Both the position numbers and the translations under genes were made by a program. Below the pieces are notes generated by a model. It saw nothing but the letters and a program-made list of their open reading frames with translations, was not told where the DNA came from and ran no database searches. This document shows positions 1 to 6,411 of a stretch of DNA of 10,590 nt, piece by piece. The number at the start of each line of letters is the position of its first letter. Positions within the stretch are counted from its first letter, which is position 1. The DNA is from JBAXLO01 sp037134755 (GTDB taxonomy: Bacteria > Bacteroidota > Bacteroidia > Bacteroidales > JACABE01), in assembly GCA_037134755.1 (NCBI GenBank), contig JBAXLO010000163.1, forward strand, positions 1 through 10,590. The letters are read 5' to 3'.

Positions 1-105
1 TCAATCGTCCAAACGATTTGTTCAATCGTCCAAACGACTTAGTCAATCGTCCAAACGACTTAGTCAACCGTCCAAACGATTTGTTCAATCGTCCAAACGA
101 TTTTG
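1..105. repeat. 21-bp tandem repeat, five copies visible, running off the left edge
   Basis: Five consecutive 21-bp units start at 1, 22, 43, 64 and 85; each begins TCAATCGTCCAAACGA or differs by one base. A degenerate sixth unit begins at about 106. The period is a multiple of three, so length changes would keep the overlapping reading frame. Each unit contains a short palindrome, AATCGT-CCAA-ACGATT, exact in some copies and with one mismatch in others. There are no unique spacers, so this is not CRISPR. Confidence 0.9.
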
Positions 106-260
106 TGAATCGTATAAGTAATAATATAGATCGTTTTGCATTGGTTAACAAGAGTTATGTTGAGAAACTGGGGAAACAGTTAAAAGATTTATTAAAGTGT
201 ATTGATATAAACGATTCCTACCTTTCGAATTACGAAACAATTACTGTGATTGGCAAATAA
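3..260 (+). CDS. 3' part of an unrecognised protein with NRPNDLV heptad repeats (5' end outside window)
   Basis: The frame is open from the left edge to the TAA at 258-260, so the true start lies upstream and only the last ~85 residues are visible. The first ~30 residues are a seven-residue repeat, N-R-P-N-D-(L/F)-(V/F), encoded by the 21-bp tandem DNA repeat. The tail from about base 109 is not repetitive, is rich in Lys and Leu, and could form an amphipathic helix (KLGKQLKDLLK). I do not recognise the family and assign no function. Caution: two other frames through the repeat are also open (QSSKRLS on +, KSFGRLT on -), as expected of a 21-bp repeat, so the coding call rests mainly on the protein-like tail. 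An internal TTG at 18 is an unlikely start. Confidence 0.45.
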   Translation, partial: NRPNDLFNRPNDLVNRPNDLVNRPNDLFNRPNDFVNRISNNIDRFALVNKSYVEKLGKQLKDLLKCIDINDSYLSNYETITVIGK

Positions 261-263
261 GGC

Positions 264-340
264 ACAGTGCTCCTTATGAGTGCTTTACGGAGAAGCTGTC
301 TTCGTCATTGCGATACTGCATGTTCGGTATTGCTATGATG
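264..340. other. Structured intergenic element: two adjacent imperfect hairpins
   Basis: Two stem-loops sit back to back between the left-edge gene and the next one. The first pairs ACAG (264-267) and CTCC (270-273) with GGAG (289-292) and CTGT (296-299). The second pairs 303-316 with 327-340, 14 positions with one T-T mismatch and two G-T wobbles, around a 10-base loop. The segment looks more GC-rich than the surrounding intergenic DNA. No T-tract follows, so it is not a classical intrinsic terminator. It may be a REP-like dispersed element or a structured mRNA end. Confidence 0.45.
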
Positions 341-387
341 CCAGCAATTAGTATGTAATTATTTTTATAATTTGAAATACGAATTAA

Positions 388-1017
388 ATGTTAAATAAGT
401 ATATAAAATGTAAGAAAAGACCTAAAAAAGGCACTTTTCTTGAAAGGATAGAGGCACATAGAGTTGCCGCAGCTAAGCAAAAAGCAAATACCTTGTTGGT
501 ACCAATTGCTGTTATGATGTTTGCACTTATAATTACAAATGCAACAACTGCCGAAGCTTTGTATAATGCATGGAAAAATGGTGATGAACCATCTAAAACT
601 GCTTTTTTAAACATCATGGCAGTTCTTGATGACGGTTATTATAAAAATGGCGTTTATTATGAAGTGATAGCTAATGAAACTAGTAATAATGAATTGTTTG
701 TGCTGCTAGGCTACCAACCTTATAAAATAGCTGTAAATCCTGAAAAAAATGAAATCAGTGTAATTAATACTGATGTTAAGGGTGAATTAGAGTTTGATTT
801 AAGAAACTATAAAAAAGTAAAAAGCTTTGATGTACAAGGTCGTATAATTACTGATGGAGTGGTTGGAGATACAAAAGGTTTCCCCTCATTAACTGAATGT
901 AAAGGCACTGTAGCTGGCTTTGAGTCGGGAGCACTTTATCAGGTTAGAACTCGTCCTTCATTTACTAATGGTAAAAAAGGAGAATGGTCACCTTGGGTCG
1001 AAATAAGAATAACCTAA
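388..1017 (+). CDS. Hypothetical protein: helical N-terminal region plus fibronectin-III-like C-terminus
   Basis: This 209-residue protein starts at ATG 388. Residues 1-35 are basic (KCKKRPKKG) and helical. Residues 36-60 are hydrophobic and may be one membrane segment or a buried helix. A second helical stretch (about 68-95) leads into LFVLLGYQPYK (103-113). The C-terminal ~90 residues look like beta strands of a fibronectin type III fold: alternating strands, then GALYQVRTRPSFTNG (181-195) and the closing strand EWSPWVEIRI. The order 'helical part, then L-x-x-x-G-[YF]-x-x-x-K, then FN3-like strands' resembles a group of small Bacteroidota FN3 proteins I recall, but this is from memory. There is no signal peptide. 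It stands alone, with structured DNA upstream and a hairpin downstream. Its role is unknown. Confidence 0.75.
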   Translation: MLNKYIKCKKRPKKGTFLERIEAHRVAAAKQKANTLLVPIAVMMFALIITNATTAEALYNAWKNGDEPSKTAFLNIMAVLDDGYYKNGVYYEVIANETSNNELFVLLGYQPYKIAVNPEKNEISVINTDVKGELEFDLRNYKKVKSFDVQGRIITDGVVGDTKGFPSLTECKGTVAGFESGALYQVRTRPSFTNGKKGEWSPWVEIRIT

Positions 1018-1076
1018 TAAGAAGTAATTGTGTGGCTTATCGGCTGACAAAAAGTAATAATTAAACAAAACTGAGT

Positions 1077-1127
1077 TGTTTTATAAAAGCTATTATCTTT
1101 ACAAATAGTAATAGCTTTTATAAAGCA
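1077..1127. terminator. Long hairpin, probable (bidirectional) transcription terminator
   Basis: A perfect 15-bp inverted repeat (TTATAAAAGCTATTA at 1081-1095, complement at 1109-1123) extends to 19 pairs with one wobble (1077-1095 with 1109-1127) around a 13-base loop. It lies 60 bases after the stop of the FN3-like gene and ends that unit. The U-tract is contained in the stem rather than following it. The rest of 1018-1319 holds no credible gene; its right part is the regulatory region described separately. Confidence 0.65.
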
Positions 1128-1228
1128 AAGTTCACATTAATACCTATTAATATTAAGATTTATTTAATTATAAATAAAGTGTTACGGATTCATTTTTACA
1201 AATAAAAATCACAACAAAGTAAAAAACC

Positions 1229-1293
1229 TGTGAATTATGTAACTTATTTCTTTTATTATGTAACACTTTCGTAAGTAAATAGTCAGACCTTTG
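1229..1293 (+). promoter_or_regulatory. Promoter of the AraC/kinase operon with tandem ATGTAAC operator
   Basis: Two direct repeats with core ATGTAAC lie at 1237-1243 and 1258-1264, 21 bp apart; the distal copy sits in GAATTATGTAAC. The probable -7 box GACCTTTG (1286-1293, one mismatch from TAnnTTTG) has its TTTG 32 bp after the start of the proximal repeat. No TTTG -33 element is present at the usual place; the proximal repeat occupies that region. This suggests an activator-dependent promoter. Transcription would start at about 1297-1300, roughly 20 bases before the TTG start of the regulator gene. Matching architectures occur at 5263-5332 and 7891-7960. Confidence 0.7.
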
Positions 1294-1319
1294 CATCTTC
1301 TAATTTAAAAAGAAAGCAT

Positions 1320-1910
1320 TTGAAAATACATATCAAATATATGGTAAGCAATCGCTGCAAAATGGCGGTTAAAGAGGTGTTGAAAAAGCTTGAATTACAT
1401 TTTGTAATTATTGATTTAGGTGAAGTAGATATCATGGAAGATCTTTCTGTGGAACAAAAAGATCAACTAAGAACTGATTTACTCAGTTCCGGGTTTGAAT
1501 TAATGGAAGATAAGAAAGCCATATTGATTGATAGAATAAAAAATGCATGTATAGAAATGGTTTATAATGCACCTTCGGATGATACCATCAAAACAAACTT
1601 TTCGGATTATTTAAGCGAAAAATTAGGTCATGATTATACTTATCTTTCAAATATTTTTACTGAAGTACATGGCTCAACAATAGAGCAATTCATTATTGCT
1701 CTTAAAATTGAGCGTATAAAAGAGTTTATAATTTATGATGAATTAACGATAACAGAAATTGCATGGAAGATGAATTACAGTAGTGTAGCTCATTTGTCAA
1801 ATCAATTTAAAAAACACACAGGAATGGCTCCTTCAGAATTTAAGAAATTAAAAGTAAAAAAGAGAAATACAATTGATGATATCGAGAATTCGAATGAAAT
1901 AAATAACTAA
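1320..1910 (+). CDS. AraC-family transcriptional regulator with HMA-like N-terminal domain
   Basis: This 196-residue protein is probably a cytoplasmic DNA-binding regulator. Residues ~92-178 are an AraC-type double helix-turn-helix: first helix pair around FSDYLSEKLGHDYTYLSNIF (94-113), second around TITEIAWKMNYSSVAHLSNQ (143-162), then the family's closing F-K-K-x-T-G-x-x-P-S-x-F. Residues 1-62 look like the beta-alpha-beta fold of heavy-metal-associated domains, with MxCxxC degraded to M8-V-S10-N-R-C13. The TTG start is chosen because it supplies the first strand (KIHIKYM); ATG 1341 would remove it. Proteins like this one are, as I recall, common in Bacteroidota. It lacks a receiver domain. 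The kinase gene follows after one base. Its own promoter carries the tandem ATGTAAC operator, so autoregulation is likely. The bound ligand is unknown. Confidence 0.88.
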   Translation: MKIHIKYMVSNRCKMAVKEVLKKLELHFVIIDLGEVDIMEDLSVEQKDQLRTDLLSSGFELMEDKKAILIDRIKNACIEMVYNAPSDDTIKTNFSDYLSEKLGHDYTYLSNIFTEVHGSTIEQFIIALKIERIKEFIIYDELTITEIAWKMNYSSVAHLSNQFKKHTGMAPSEFKKLKVKKRNTIDDIENSNEINN

Positions 1911-1911
1911 A

Positions 1912-4815
1912 ATGAGAACAGAACAAGAACAAGAACCACATTACGCCAGAAGCTTGATAGAAGCAAGTTTGGATCCGTTAATTACCATAAATACAGAAGG
2001 TAAGATTACGGATATGAATGATGCATTTAGAAACATTACTAATTTAACACGCAAAAACCTTAGAGGAACAGACTTCTTTGATTATTTTACTGAGCCACAA
2101 AAGGCTAATAAAGTATATCAGGAAGTGTTTGAAAAGGGATTTGTATCGGATTTTCCACTAACACTACAAGATAGGAATGGAAAATTAACAGATGTATTAT
2201 TCAACGGTTCAGTATATAAAGATAAGGAAGGAAATGTAAAGGGAGTAGTTGTTGTAGCAAGAGACATTGCTGAACAAAAATGGGCTAAAGATTTAAGAAA
2301 TGCAAACAAAGAACTCGCATTTCAAAATGATGAGAAAGAAAAACGAGCAGCTGAATTAATTATAGCTAATAAAGAACTTCTTTTTCAAAATGATGAGAAA
2401 GAAAAACGAGCAGCAGAATTAAACATCGCAAATAAGGAACTAGCCTTTCAGAATAATGAAAAAGAGAAACGTGCTGCAGAATTAATTATTGCTAATAAAG
2501 AACTTGCATTTCAAAATGATGAAAAAGAAAAAAGAGCATCTGAATTAGAAATTGCAAATAAAGAACTTGTTTTTCAAAATGAGGAAAAAGAAAAAAGAGC
2601 AGCTGAATTAAGTATTGCAAATAAAGAACTTGTTTTCCAAAATAAAGAGAAACAAAAACGAGCAGCTGAATTAGGCATTGCAAATAAAGAACTTGCTTTT
2701 CAGGATGAAGAGAAAGGAAAACGAGCAGAAGAGTTAATAATTGCTGATAAAGAACTTGCTTTTCAAATAAGAGAAAAAGAGAAACAAGAGATTGCAAATA
2801 TAGAACTCGAAGCAATAAGTAATTCGTTGAAATTAGCATCACAATATGCAAGAAGTCTTATAGAAGCCAGCCATGATCCTTTATTTACAATTAGTACTGA
2901 AGGGAAAATTACAGATATTAATAATGCATCAGTTAATATAACTGGAGTAGCTTATGATAAATTAATTGGAACAGATTTCTTTGATTATTTTACTAAGCCA
3001 CAAAAGGCTCGAGAAATATATAAGGAGGTTTTTGCTAAAGGTTTTGTTGCTGATTATCCTCTTACAATAAGAGATGGTAAGCTTACTGATGTATTACTTA
3101 ATGGGTCAGTATATAAAGATGAACAAGGGAATGTGCTTGGAGTTGTAGTTGTTGCAAGAGATATTACAGAGCAAAAAAGGATAGAGACAGAAATGATGGA
3201 AGCAAAAGTGTTTGCTGAATTTGCCACTGAAATTGCTGAAGAAGCAAAATGTAAAGCAGAGAATGCTACCTCAATTGCTAAGGATGCGGTGAAAGCTAAG
3301 CAACAGTTTTTGTCGAATATGAGTCATGAAATTCGTACTCCAATGAATGCTATAATTGGATTTACGAAAGTGCTTTTAAAAACAAATCTTTCAGCAAAAC
3401 AAAATGAATATTTAACTGCTATAAAAATGAGTGGGGATGCTTTGATAGTACTCATTAATGACATTCTTGATTTGGCAAAAGTTGATGCAGGCAAAATGAC
3501 TTTCGAACATACACCTTTCAAAATGGCAGTGTCAATTTCAGCTATGCTACATTTGTTTGAGACTAAGATTCATGAAAAGAATTTAAAATTAATTAAAGAA
3601 TATGATAGTAATATTCCTGAAGTATTGATAGGTGACTCAATTAGATTGCATCAAATAATATTAAATCTGGTTAGTAATGCAGTAAAGTTTACAACAGAAG
3701 GGGAAATTACAGTTAATGTCAAACTATTAAGTGAAGATGATGAAAAAGCAACTGTTGAATTTACTATTAGCGATACAGGAATTGGTATTGCAGAGAATAA
3801 GATAGGGAATATATTTGAAAGCTTTAGGCAGGCATCCAGCAATACTTCAAGATTGTATGGTGGGACAGGCTTAGGTTTATCAATTGTAAAACAATTGATA
3901 GAACCTCAAGGAGGAAGCATTAAAGTAAAAAGTAAAATTAACGAAGGTTCAACATTTTGTTTTATCTTAAGTTTTCAGAAAACGAATGTTGATGCTGTGT
4001 TAGATTCAGAAATTATTGAATTAGATTTAGATATTAAAAATATTAATGTTTTAGTGGTTGAAGATATTGCCCTCAATCAATTATTAATGAAAACGCTATT
4101 AGATGAATTCGGATTTAAATGTGATATAGCATCTAATGGGAAAATAGCTATTGAAAAACTACAAACAGGATCTTACGATATAATATTAATGGACTTACAG
4201 ATGCCCGAAATGAATGGTTTTGAAGCAACAGAATACATACGTAACAAACTAAATTCAAATATTCCAATAATTGCATTGACTGCTGATGTAACTACTGTTG
4301 ATTTAGAAAAATGCAAGTTAGTAGGTATGAACGATTATATTGCAAAGCCTGTTGATGAAAGGGTATTATACAGTAAAGTAGTTGGCTTAGTAAAAAAGCC
4401 AGTGGCAATTAAGTATGATAATGAACAAGAAAATAATAATGAACCAAGTGATAAAATAAAATGTACTGACCTCGATTACTTAACACTTCGAACAAAATCT
4501 AATCCTAAATTAATGATGGAAATGATTTCGCTATATTTAGAACAAACACCAACCTTAATTAATGCAATGAAGCAGGGTTTTAGAGATAAGGATTGGCAAG
4601 TATTATATGGAGCAGTACATAAAATGATTCCTTCATTTTCAATAATGGGTATAAGTACCGATTTTGAAAACATGGCAAAGAAGGTACAGGAATATGCAAG
4701 CAATCAACAGCAAACAGAAGGGATTTTAGAAATAGTATTGCAACTTGAGAATGTATGTAAACAAGCTTGTAAAGAATTAGAAGAAGAGTTTAATTTAATG
4801 AAAAATAATAACTAA
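1912..4815 (+). CDS. Soluble hybrid sensor histidine kinase: PAS - coiled-coil repeats - PAS - HisKA - HATPase - REC - HPt
   Basis: The 967-residue kinase has no transmembrane segment or signal peptide, so it should sense a cytoplasmic cue. PAS1 is at ~9-125 and PAS2 at ~311-425, near duplicates (shared YARSLIEAS, GTDFFDYFT, NGSVYKD, GVVVVARDI). Between them, residues 132-292 form eight 21-residue repeats of the type KELAFQNDEKEKRAAEL. The HisKA H-box is SHEIRTPMNA with H472. The ATPase has the N-box (N585, N589), DTGIGI (621-626), FESFRQ and GGTGLGL (650-656). The REC domain (~711-828) has E717/D718, phospho-acceptor D761, T790 and K812. A C-terminal HPt domain (~852-955) has H903 in AVHKM. 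All residues for a H472-D761-H903 relay are present. The start is one base after the regulator's stop, and the stop overlaps the next start (TAATG), so translation is probably coupled. Confidence 0.93.
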   Translation: MRTEQEQEPHYARSLIEASLDPLITINTEGKITDMNDAFRNITNLTRKNLRGTDFFDYFTEPQKANKVYQEVFEKGFVSDFPLTLQDRNGKLTDVLFNGSVYKDKEGNVKGVVVVARDIAEQKWAKDLRNANKELAFQNDEKEKRAAELIIANKELLFQNDEKEKRAAELNIANKELAFQNNEKEKRAAELIIANKELAFQNDEKEKRASELEIANKELVFQNEEKEKRAAELSIANKELVFQNKEKQKRAAELGIANKELAFQDEEKGKRAEELIIADKELAFQIREKEKQEIANIELEAISNSLKLASQYARSLIEASHDPLFTISTEGKITDINNASVNITGVAYDKLIGTDFFDYFTKPQKAREIYKEVFAKGFVADYPLTIRDGKLTDVLLNGSVYKDEQGNVLGVVVVARDITEQKRIETEMMEAKVFAEFATEIAEEAKCKAENATSIAKDAVKAKQQFLSNMSHEIRTPMNAIIGFTKVLLKTNLSAKQNEYLTAIKMSGDALIVLINDILDLAKVDAGKMTFEHTPFKMAVSISAMLHLFETKIHEKNLKLIKEYDSNIPEVLIGDSIRLHQIILNLVSNAVKFTTEGEITVNVKLLSEDDEKATVEFTISDTGIGIAENKIGNIFESFRQASSNTSRLYGGTGLGLSIVKQLIEPQGGSIKVKSKINEGSTFCFILSFQKTNVDAVLDSEIIELDLDIKNINVLVVEDIALNQLLMKTLLDEFGFKCDIASNGKIAIEKLQTGSYDIILMDLQMPEMNGFEATEYIRNKLNSNIPIIALTADVTTVDLEKCKLVGMNDYIAKPVDERVLYSKVVGLVKKPVAIKYDNEQENNNEPSDKIKCTDLDYLTLRTKSNPKLMMEMISLYLEQTPTLINAMKQGFRDKDWQVLYGAVHKMIPSFSIMGISTDFENMAKKVQEYASNQQQTEGILEIVLQLENVCKQACKELEEEFNLMKNNN
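2305..2787 (+). repeat. 63-bp in-frame tandem repeat encoding eight 21-residue coiled-coil units
   Basis: Within the kinase gene, seven full 63-bp units and a partial eighth encode [N/D]KEL-x-FQ-x-x-EK-x-K-R-A-x-EL-x-IA. Units begin at residues 132, 153, 174, 195, 216, 237, 258 and 279. Twenty-one residues is exactly three heptads, so the repeat should form one uninterrupted coiled coil or signalling helix linking the two PAS domains. The last unit is degenerate (IREKEKQ). Copies differ mostly at single bases, pointing to expansion by unequal crossing-over or slippage followed by drift. Confidence 0.92.
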
Positions 4816-5246
4816 TGAAAAAAGGAAAAATAAAACTATTTTTAGTTGATGACGATGCTGTGTTTTTAAAGTCTTTAGAAATAGATTTCACACAGCATGC
4901 TGATTTTTCTATTGAAACATTTGCAACAGGTGAGCTTTGTATAGAGAATTTAATTCACAAACCGGATGTAATTGTATTGGATTATTTTCTTGATGGAATT
5001 GTAAAAACTGCAATGGATGGAATAGAAACGTTAGATCAGATAAAAGCTTTTGATCAGGAGATTCCTGTAATAATGTTATCAAGTCAGGATAAAATTGATG
5101 TAGCAATAAACTGTATGCATCACAAAGCATTTGATTATGTAGTAAAAAGTGAAACAGCTTTTGTTCGTTTACAAAAGATTATAACTACTATCTTTCAATA
5201 TAAAAAGATGGAAAAGGAATTGAATTGGTATATGGAAAGGATGTAA
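4815..5246 (+). CDS. Single-domain (REC-only) response regulator
   Basis: This 143-residue protein is a CheY-like receiver. Visible active-site residues are the acidic cluster D12-D13-D14, phospho-acceptor D56 in VIVLDYFLDG, S89 in MLSS, and K111 in YVVKSE. The loop after D56 is longer than in CheY (LDGIVKTAMDG), as in a recurrent Bacteroidota receiver group. No DNA-binding or enzymatic output domain follows; residues 119-143 are a helical, charged tail (QYKKMEKELNWYMERM). Its ATG overlaps the kinase stop codon by one base, so the two are translated together. It is the natural recipient of phosphate from the kinase's HPt H903. What it acts on is unknown; the only DNA-binding protein in the operon is the AraC regulator. 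Confidence 0.9.
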   Translation: MKKGKIKLFLVDDDAVFLKSLEIDFTQHADFSIETFATGELCIENLIHKPDVIVLDYFLDGIVKTAMDGIETLDQIKAFDQEIPVIMLSSQDKIDVAINCMHHKAFDYVVKSETAFVRLQKIITTIFQYKKMEKELNWYMERM

Positions 5247-5262
5247 TAGTTTTTGTATTAAA

Positions 5263-5332
5263 AAATGTGTGAATGATGTAACTCTTATCTGGAATTATGT
5301 AACTTTATCCAAGGTAATTGGACTTACCTTTG
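5263..5332 (+). promoter_or_regulatory. Promoter of the beta-barrel gene with tandem ATGTAAC operator
   Basis: ATGTAAC repeats lie at 5276-5282 and 5297-5303, 21 bp apart. The -7 box TACCTTTG (5325-5332) matches TAnnTTTG exactly, and its TTTG starts 32 bp after the start of the proximal repeat. The distal half-site lies in a 19-base string, AAATGTGTGAATGATGTAA (5263-5281), identical to 7891-7909. The proximal one sits in GAATTATGTAAC, identical to the distal site at 1232-1243. No -33 TTTG is present, suggesting dependence on an activator. The start site would be about 5336-5340. Confidence 0.8.
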
Positions 5333-5369
5333 CATTGTGAAAATTCATTCACAAATAAATATTATAACA

Positions 5370-5942
5370 ATGAAAAAAATAATAATTTCGCTTTCTATTC
5401 TTTTATTTTTGAGTCTAAGTCTTTCTGCTCAAAAGAACAATTATTCTGAAAAATATGGAGGGACTTTAAATTTAGGAGTAGGTATCGGAGGGTATTCAGG
5501 ATATTATGGATACGCTGGGAGTTCGTTGCCTGTTTTTAACATTAACTATGAATTTGATGCAGCTAAAAATTTTACATTAGCTCCATTTCTAACTTATTAT
5601 TCCTATAGTAACAGTTACTATTGGGGTGATCACAATAATCCTTATAAATATTATAATTATCACGAAACAGTTATTCCAATAGGTGTTAAAGGTACTTATT
5701 ATTTAGATCAGTTATTTAAAGCTAATTCTAATTGGGATTTTTATCTGGCCGGTTCTTTAGGATTTGCAATAGTAAGCTCATCATGGGATAGTGGTTATAA
5801 TGGTGATGTAAATTACTATCATCATCCAAATGCATTATTCCTAGATATACACATTGGAACCGAATACCATCTAAGCAGTAAAATTGGAATCTTTCTTGAT
5901 GTTTCAAGTGGTGTTTCCACAATTGGTTTAGCAATTCATTAA
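5370..5942 (+). CDS. Secreted outer-membrane beta-barrel protein
   Basis: This 190-residue protein starts at ATG 5370. A signal peptide (MKKIIISLSILLFLSLSLSA, probable cleavage before Q21) is followed by alternating aromatic and glycine-rich strands (LNLGVGIGGYSGYYGYAG, FTLAPFLTYYSYSNSYYW, YHETVIPIGVKGTYYL, WDFYLAGSLGFAIVSS, LFLDIHIGTEYHLSSKIGIF). This fits a small, probably 8-strand outer-membrane barrel. The function is unknown; such proteins are often structural or adhesive. An in-frame GTG at 5337 is rejected because it falls at the predicted transcription start and would put 11 polar residues before the signal peptide. Unusually Tyr/Asn/His-rich loops (GDHNNPYKYYNYH; GDVNYYHH) might bind metal, but this is only a guess. 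It is controlled by the tandem ATGTAAC promoter and probably shares its transcript with the small gene at 5961. Confidence 0.85.
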   Translation: MKKIIISLSILLFLSLSLSAQKNNYSEKYGGTLNLGVGIGGYSGYYGYAGSSLPVFNINYEFDAAKNFTLAPFLTYYSYSNSYYWGDHNNPYKYYNYHETVIPIGVKGTYYLDQLFKANSNWDFYLAGSLGFAIVSSSWDSGYNGDVNYYHHPNALFLDIHIGTEYHLSSKIGIFLDVSSGVSTIGLAIH

Positions 5943-5960
5943 TCTTAATACAATAAATAA

Positions 5961-6083
5961 ATGTCAAAAGAAAAAGAGGGCAAAGAAAAGTCGAATAAGA
6001 CAGCACCTACCATGAGCTTAAAAGAAAAAAGAATCGCTAAAGCTGCAAAGCGAGATGACAAGAAAAAAGCAGGTAGCTTATAA
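5961..6083 (+). CDS. Small lysine-rich basic protein (40 aa)
   Basis: A short open frame from ATG 5961 to TAA 6081-6083 encodes 40 residues beginning MSKEKEGKEKSNKTAP and continuing with LKEKRIAKAAKRDDKKK. It lies 18 bases after the stop of the beta-barrel gene and 29 bases before a strong terminator, so it fills the end of that transcript. About a third of the residues are Lys, with alternating Glu/Asp and Ala, as in small nucleic-acid-binding or intrinsically disordered proteins. Similar Lys-rich mini-proteins occur in Bacteroidota as far as I recall, but I cannot name a family. The start is preceded by an A-rich leader (CAATAAATAA), typical for the phylum. Its function is unknown. Confidence 0.6.
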   Translation: MSKEKEGKEKSNKTAPTMSLKEKRIAKAAKRDDKKKAGSL

Positions 6084-6112
6084 CTTGCATTAAATTAGCA
6101 TGTCATTGTAAT

Positions 6113-6161
6113 ATAGAAGTGTTAATCATTATAGAAACACAAATTAACACTTCTATTTTTT
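6113..6161 (+). terminator. Intrinsic terminator of the beta-barrel/mini-protein unit
   Basis: ATAGAAGTGTTAAT (6113-6126) pairs perfectly over 14 bp with ATTAACACTTCTAT (6143-6156) around a 16-base loop, followed by a run of T. It lies 29 bases after the stop of the 40-residue gene and separates this unit from the CsbD-like gene. Confidence 0.85.
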
Positions 6162-6209
6162 AATTATCAACAATTATAATCTAATAATTTTACTTATAAT
6201 AAAAAGACT

Positions 6210-6392
6210 ATGAAAGCTACAAATAAAGAGGAGTGGAGTAATTTGCAAAACTCTTTAAAAAATAAATATCCTCAACTAACAGAAACTGATTTGAAAATAA
6301 ATAATGATTGTGAAGATAATATGTTGAGAATGGTTGAGTATAAATTAAGAATGACAAAAATAGAGTTGCAGATTATAATTGAAAAATTTTAA
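6210..6392 (+). CDS. CsbD-like small stress protein
   Basis: This 60-residue protein fits the small Bacteroidota proteins usually labelled CsbD/YjbJ-like: W near the N-terminus (EEWSNLQNSLKNKYPQLTETDL, residues 7-28), an acidic centre with a conserved Glu (CEDNML), and a final helix (VEYKLRMTKIELQIIIEKF). The family's pattern is W-x-x-L-x-x-x-[LI]-K-x-x-[YF]-x-x-L-T-x-x-D-L, then E-[DE]-x-[LM]-x-x-x-[LV]-x-x-[KR]-L-x-x-[ST]-x-x-[EL]. CsbD is a general stress protein of unknown biochemical action. The glycines normal in CsbD are missing here, so the protein is divergent. It follows a terminator and lies 19 bases before the SPFH gene, so the two are probably one transcript. No clear -7 box was found upstream. 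Confidence 0.65.
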   Translation: MKATNKEEWSNLQNSLKNKYPQLTETDLKINNDCEDNMLRMVEYKLRMTKIELQIIIEKF

Positions 6393-6411
6393 TTAACTAA
6401 TAAAAAATATC

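Noticed and set aside
1..105. CRISPR array at the left edge
   Set aside because: Period 21 bp with no spacer sequence; it is a simple tandem repeat.
350..378. A promoter for the FN3-like gene from ATGTAA at ~353 and TATAATTTG
   Set aside because: There is a single ATGTAA without a partner at 21 bp, and the box is one base off TAnnTTTG spacing.
2492..2851. Minus-strand frame of 119 codons opposite the kinase repeats
   Set aside because: It is the antisense of the coiled-coil repeat, giving a low-complexity Leu/Gln/Val product with no family resemblance.
5241..5246. A further ATGTAA upstream of the beta-barrel promoter
   Set aside because: It is the last Met codon and stop of the response regulator, 35 bp from the next repeat, so it does not fit the 21-bp period.
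5337..5369. GTG at 5337 as an upstream start for the beta-barrel gene
   Set aside because: It coincides with the predicted transcription start a few bases after TACCTTTG and would place 11 polar residues before an otherwise standard signal peptide.
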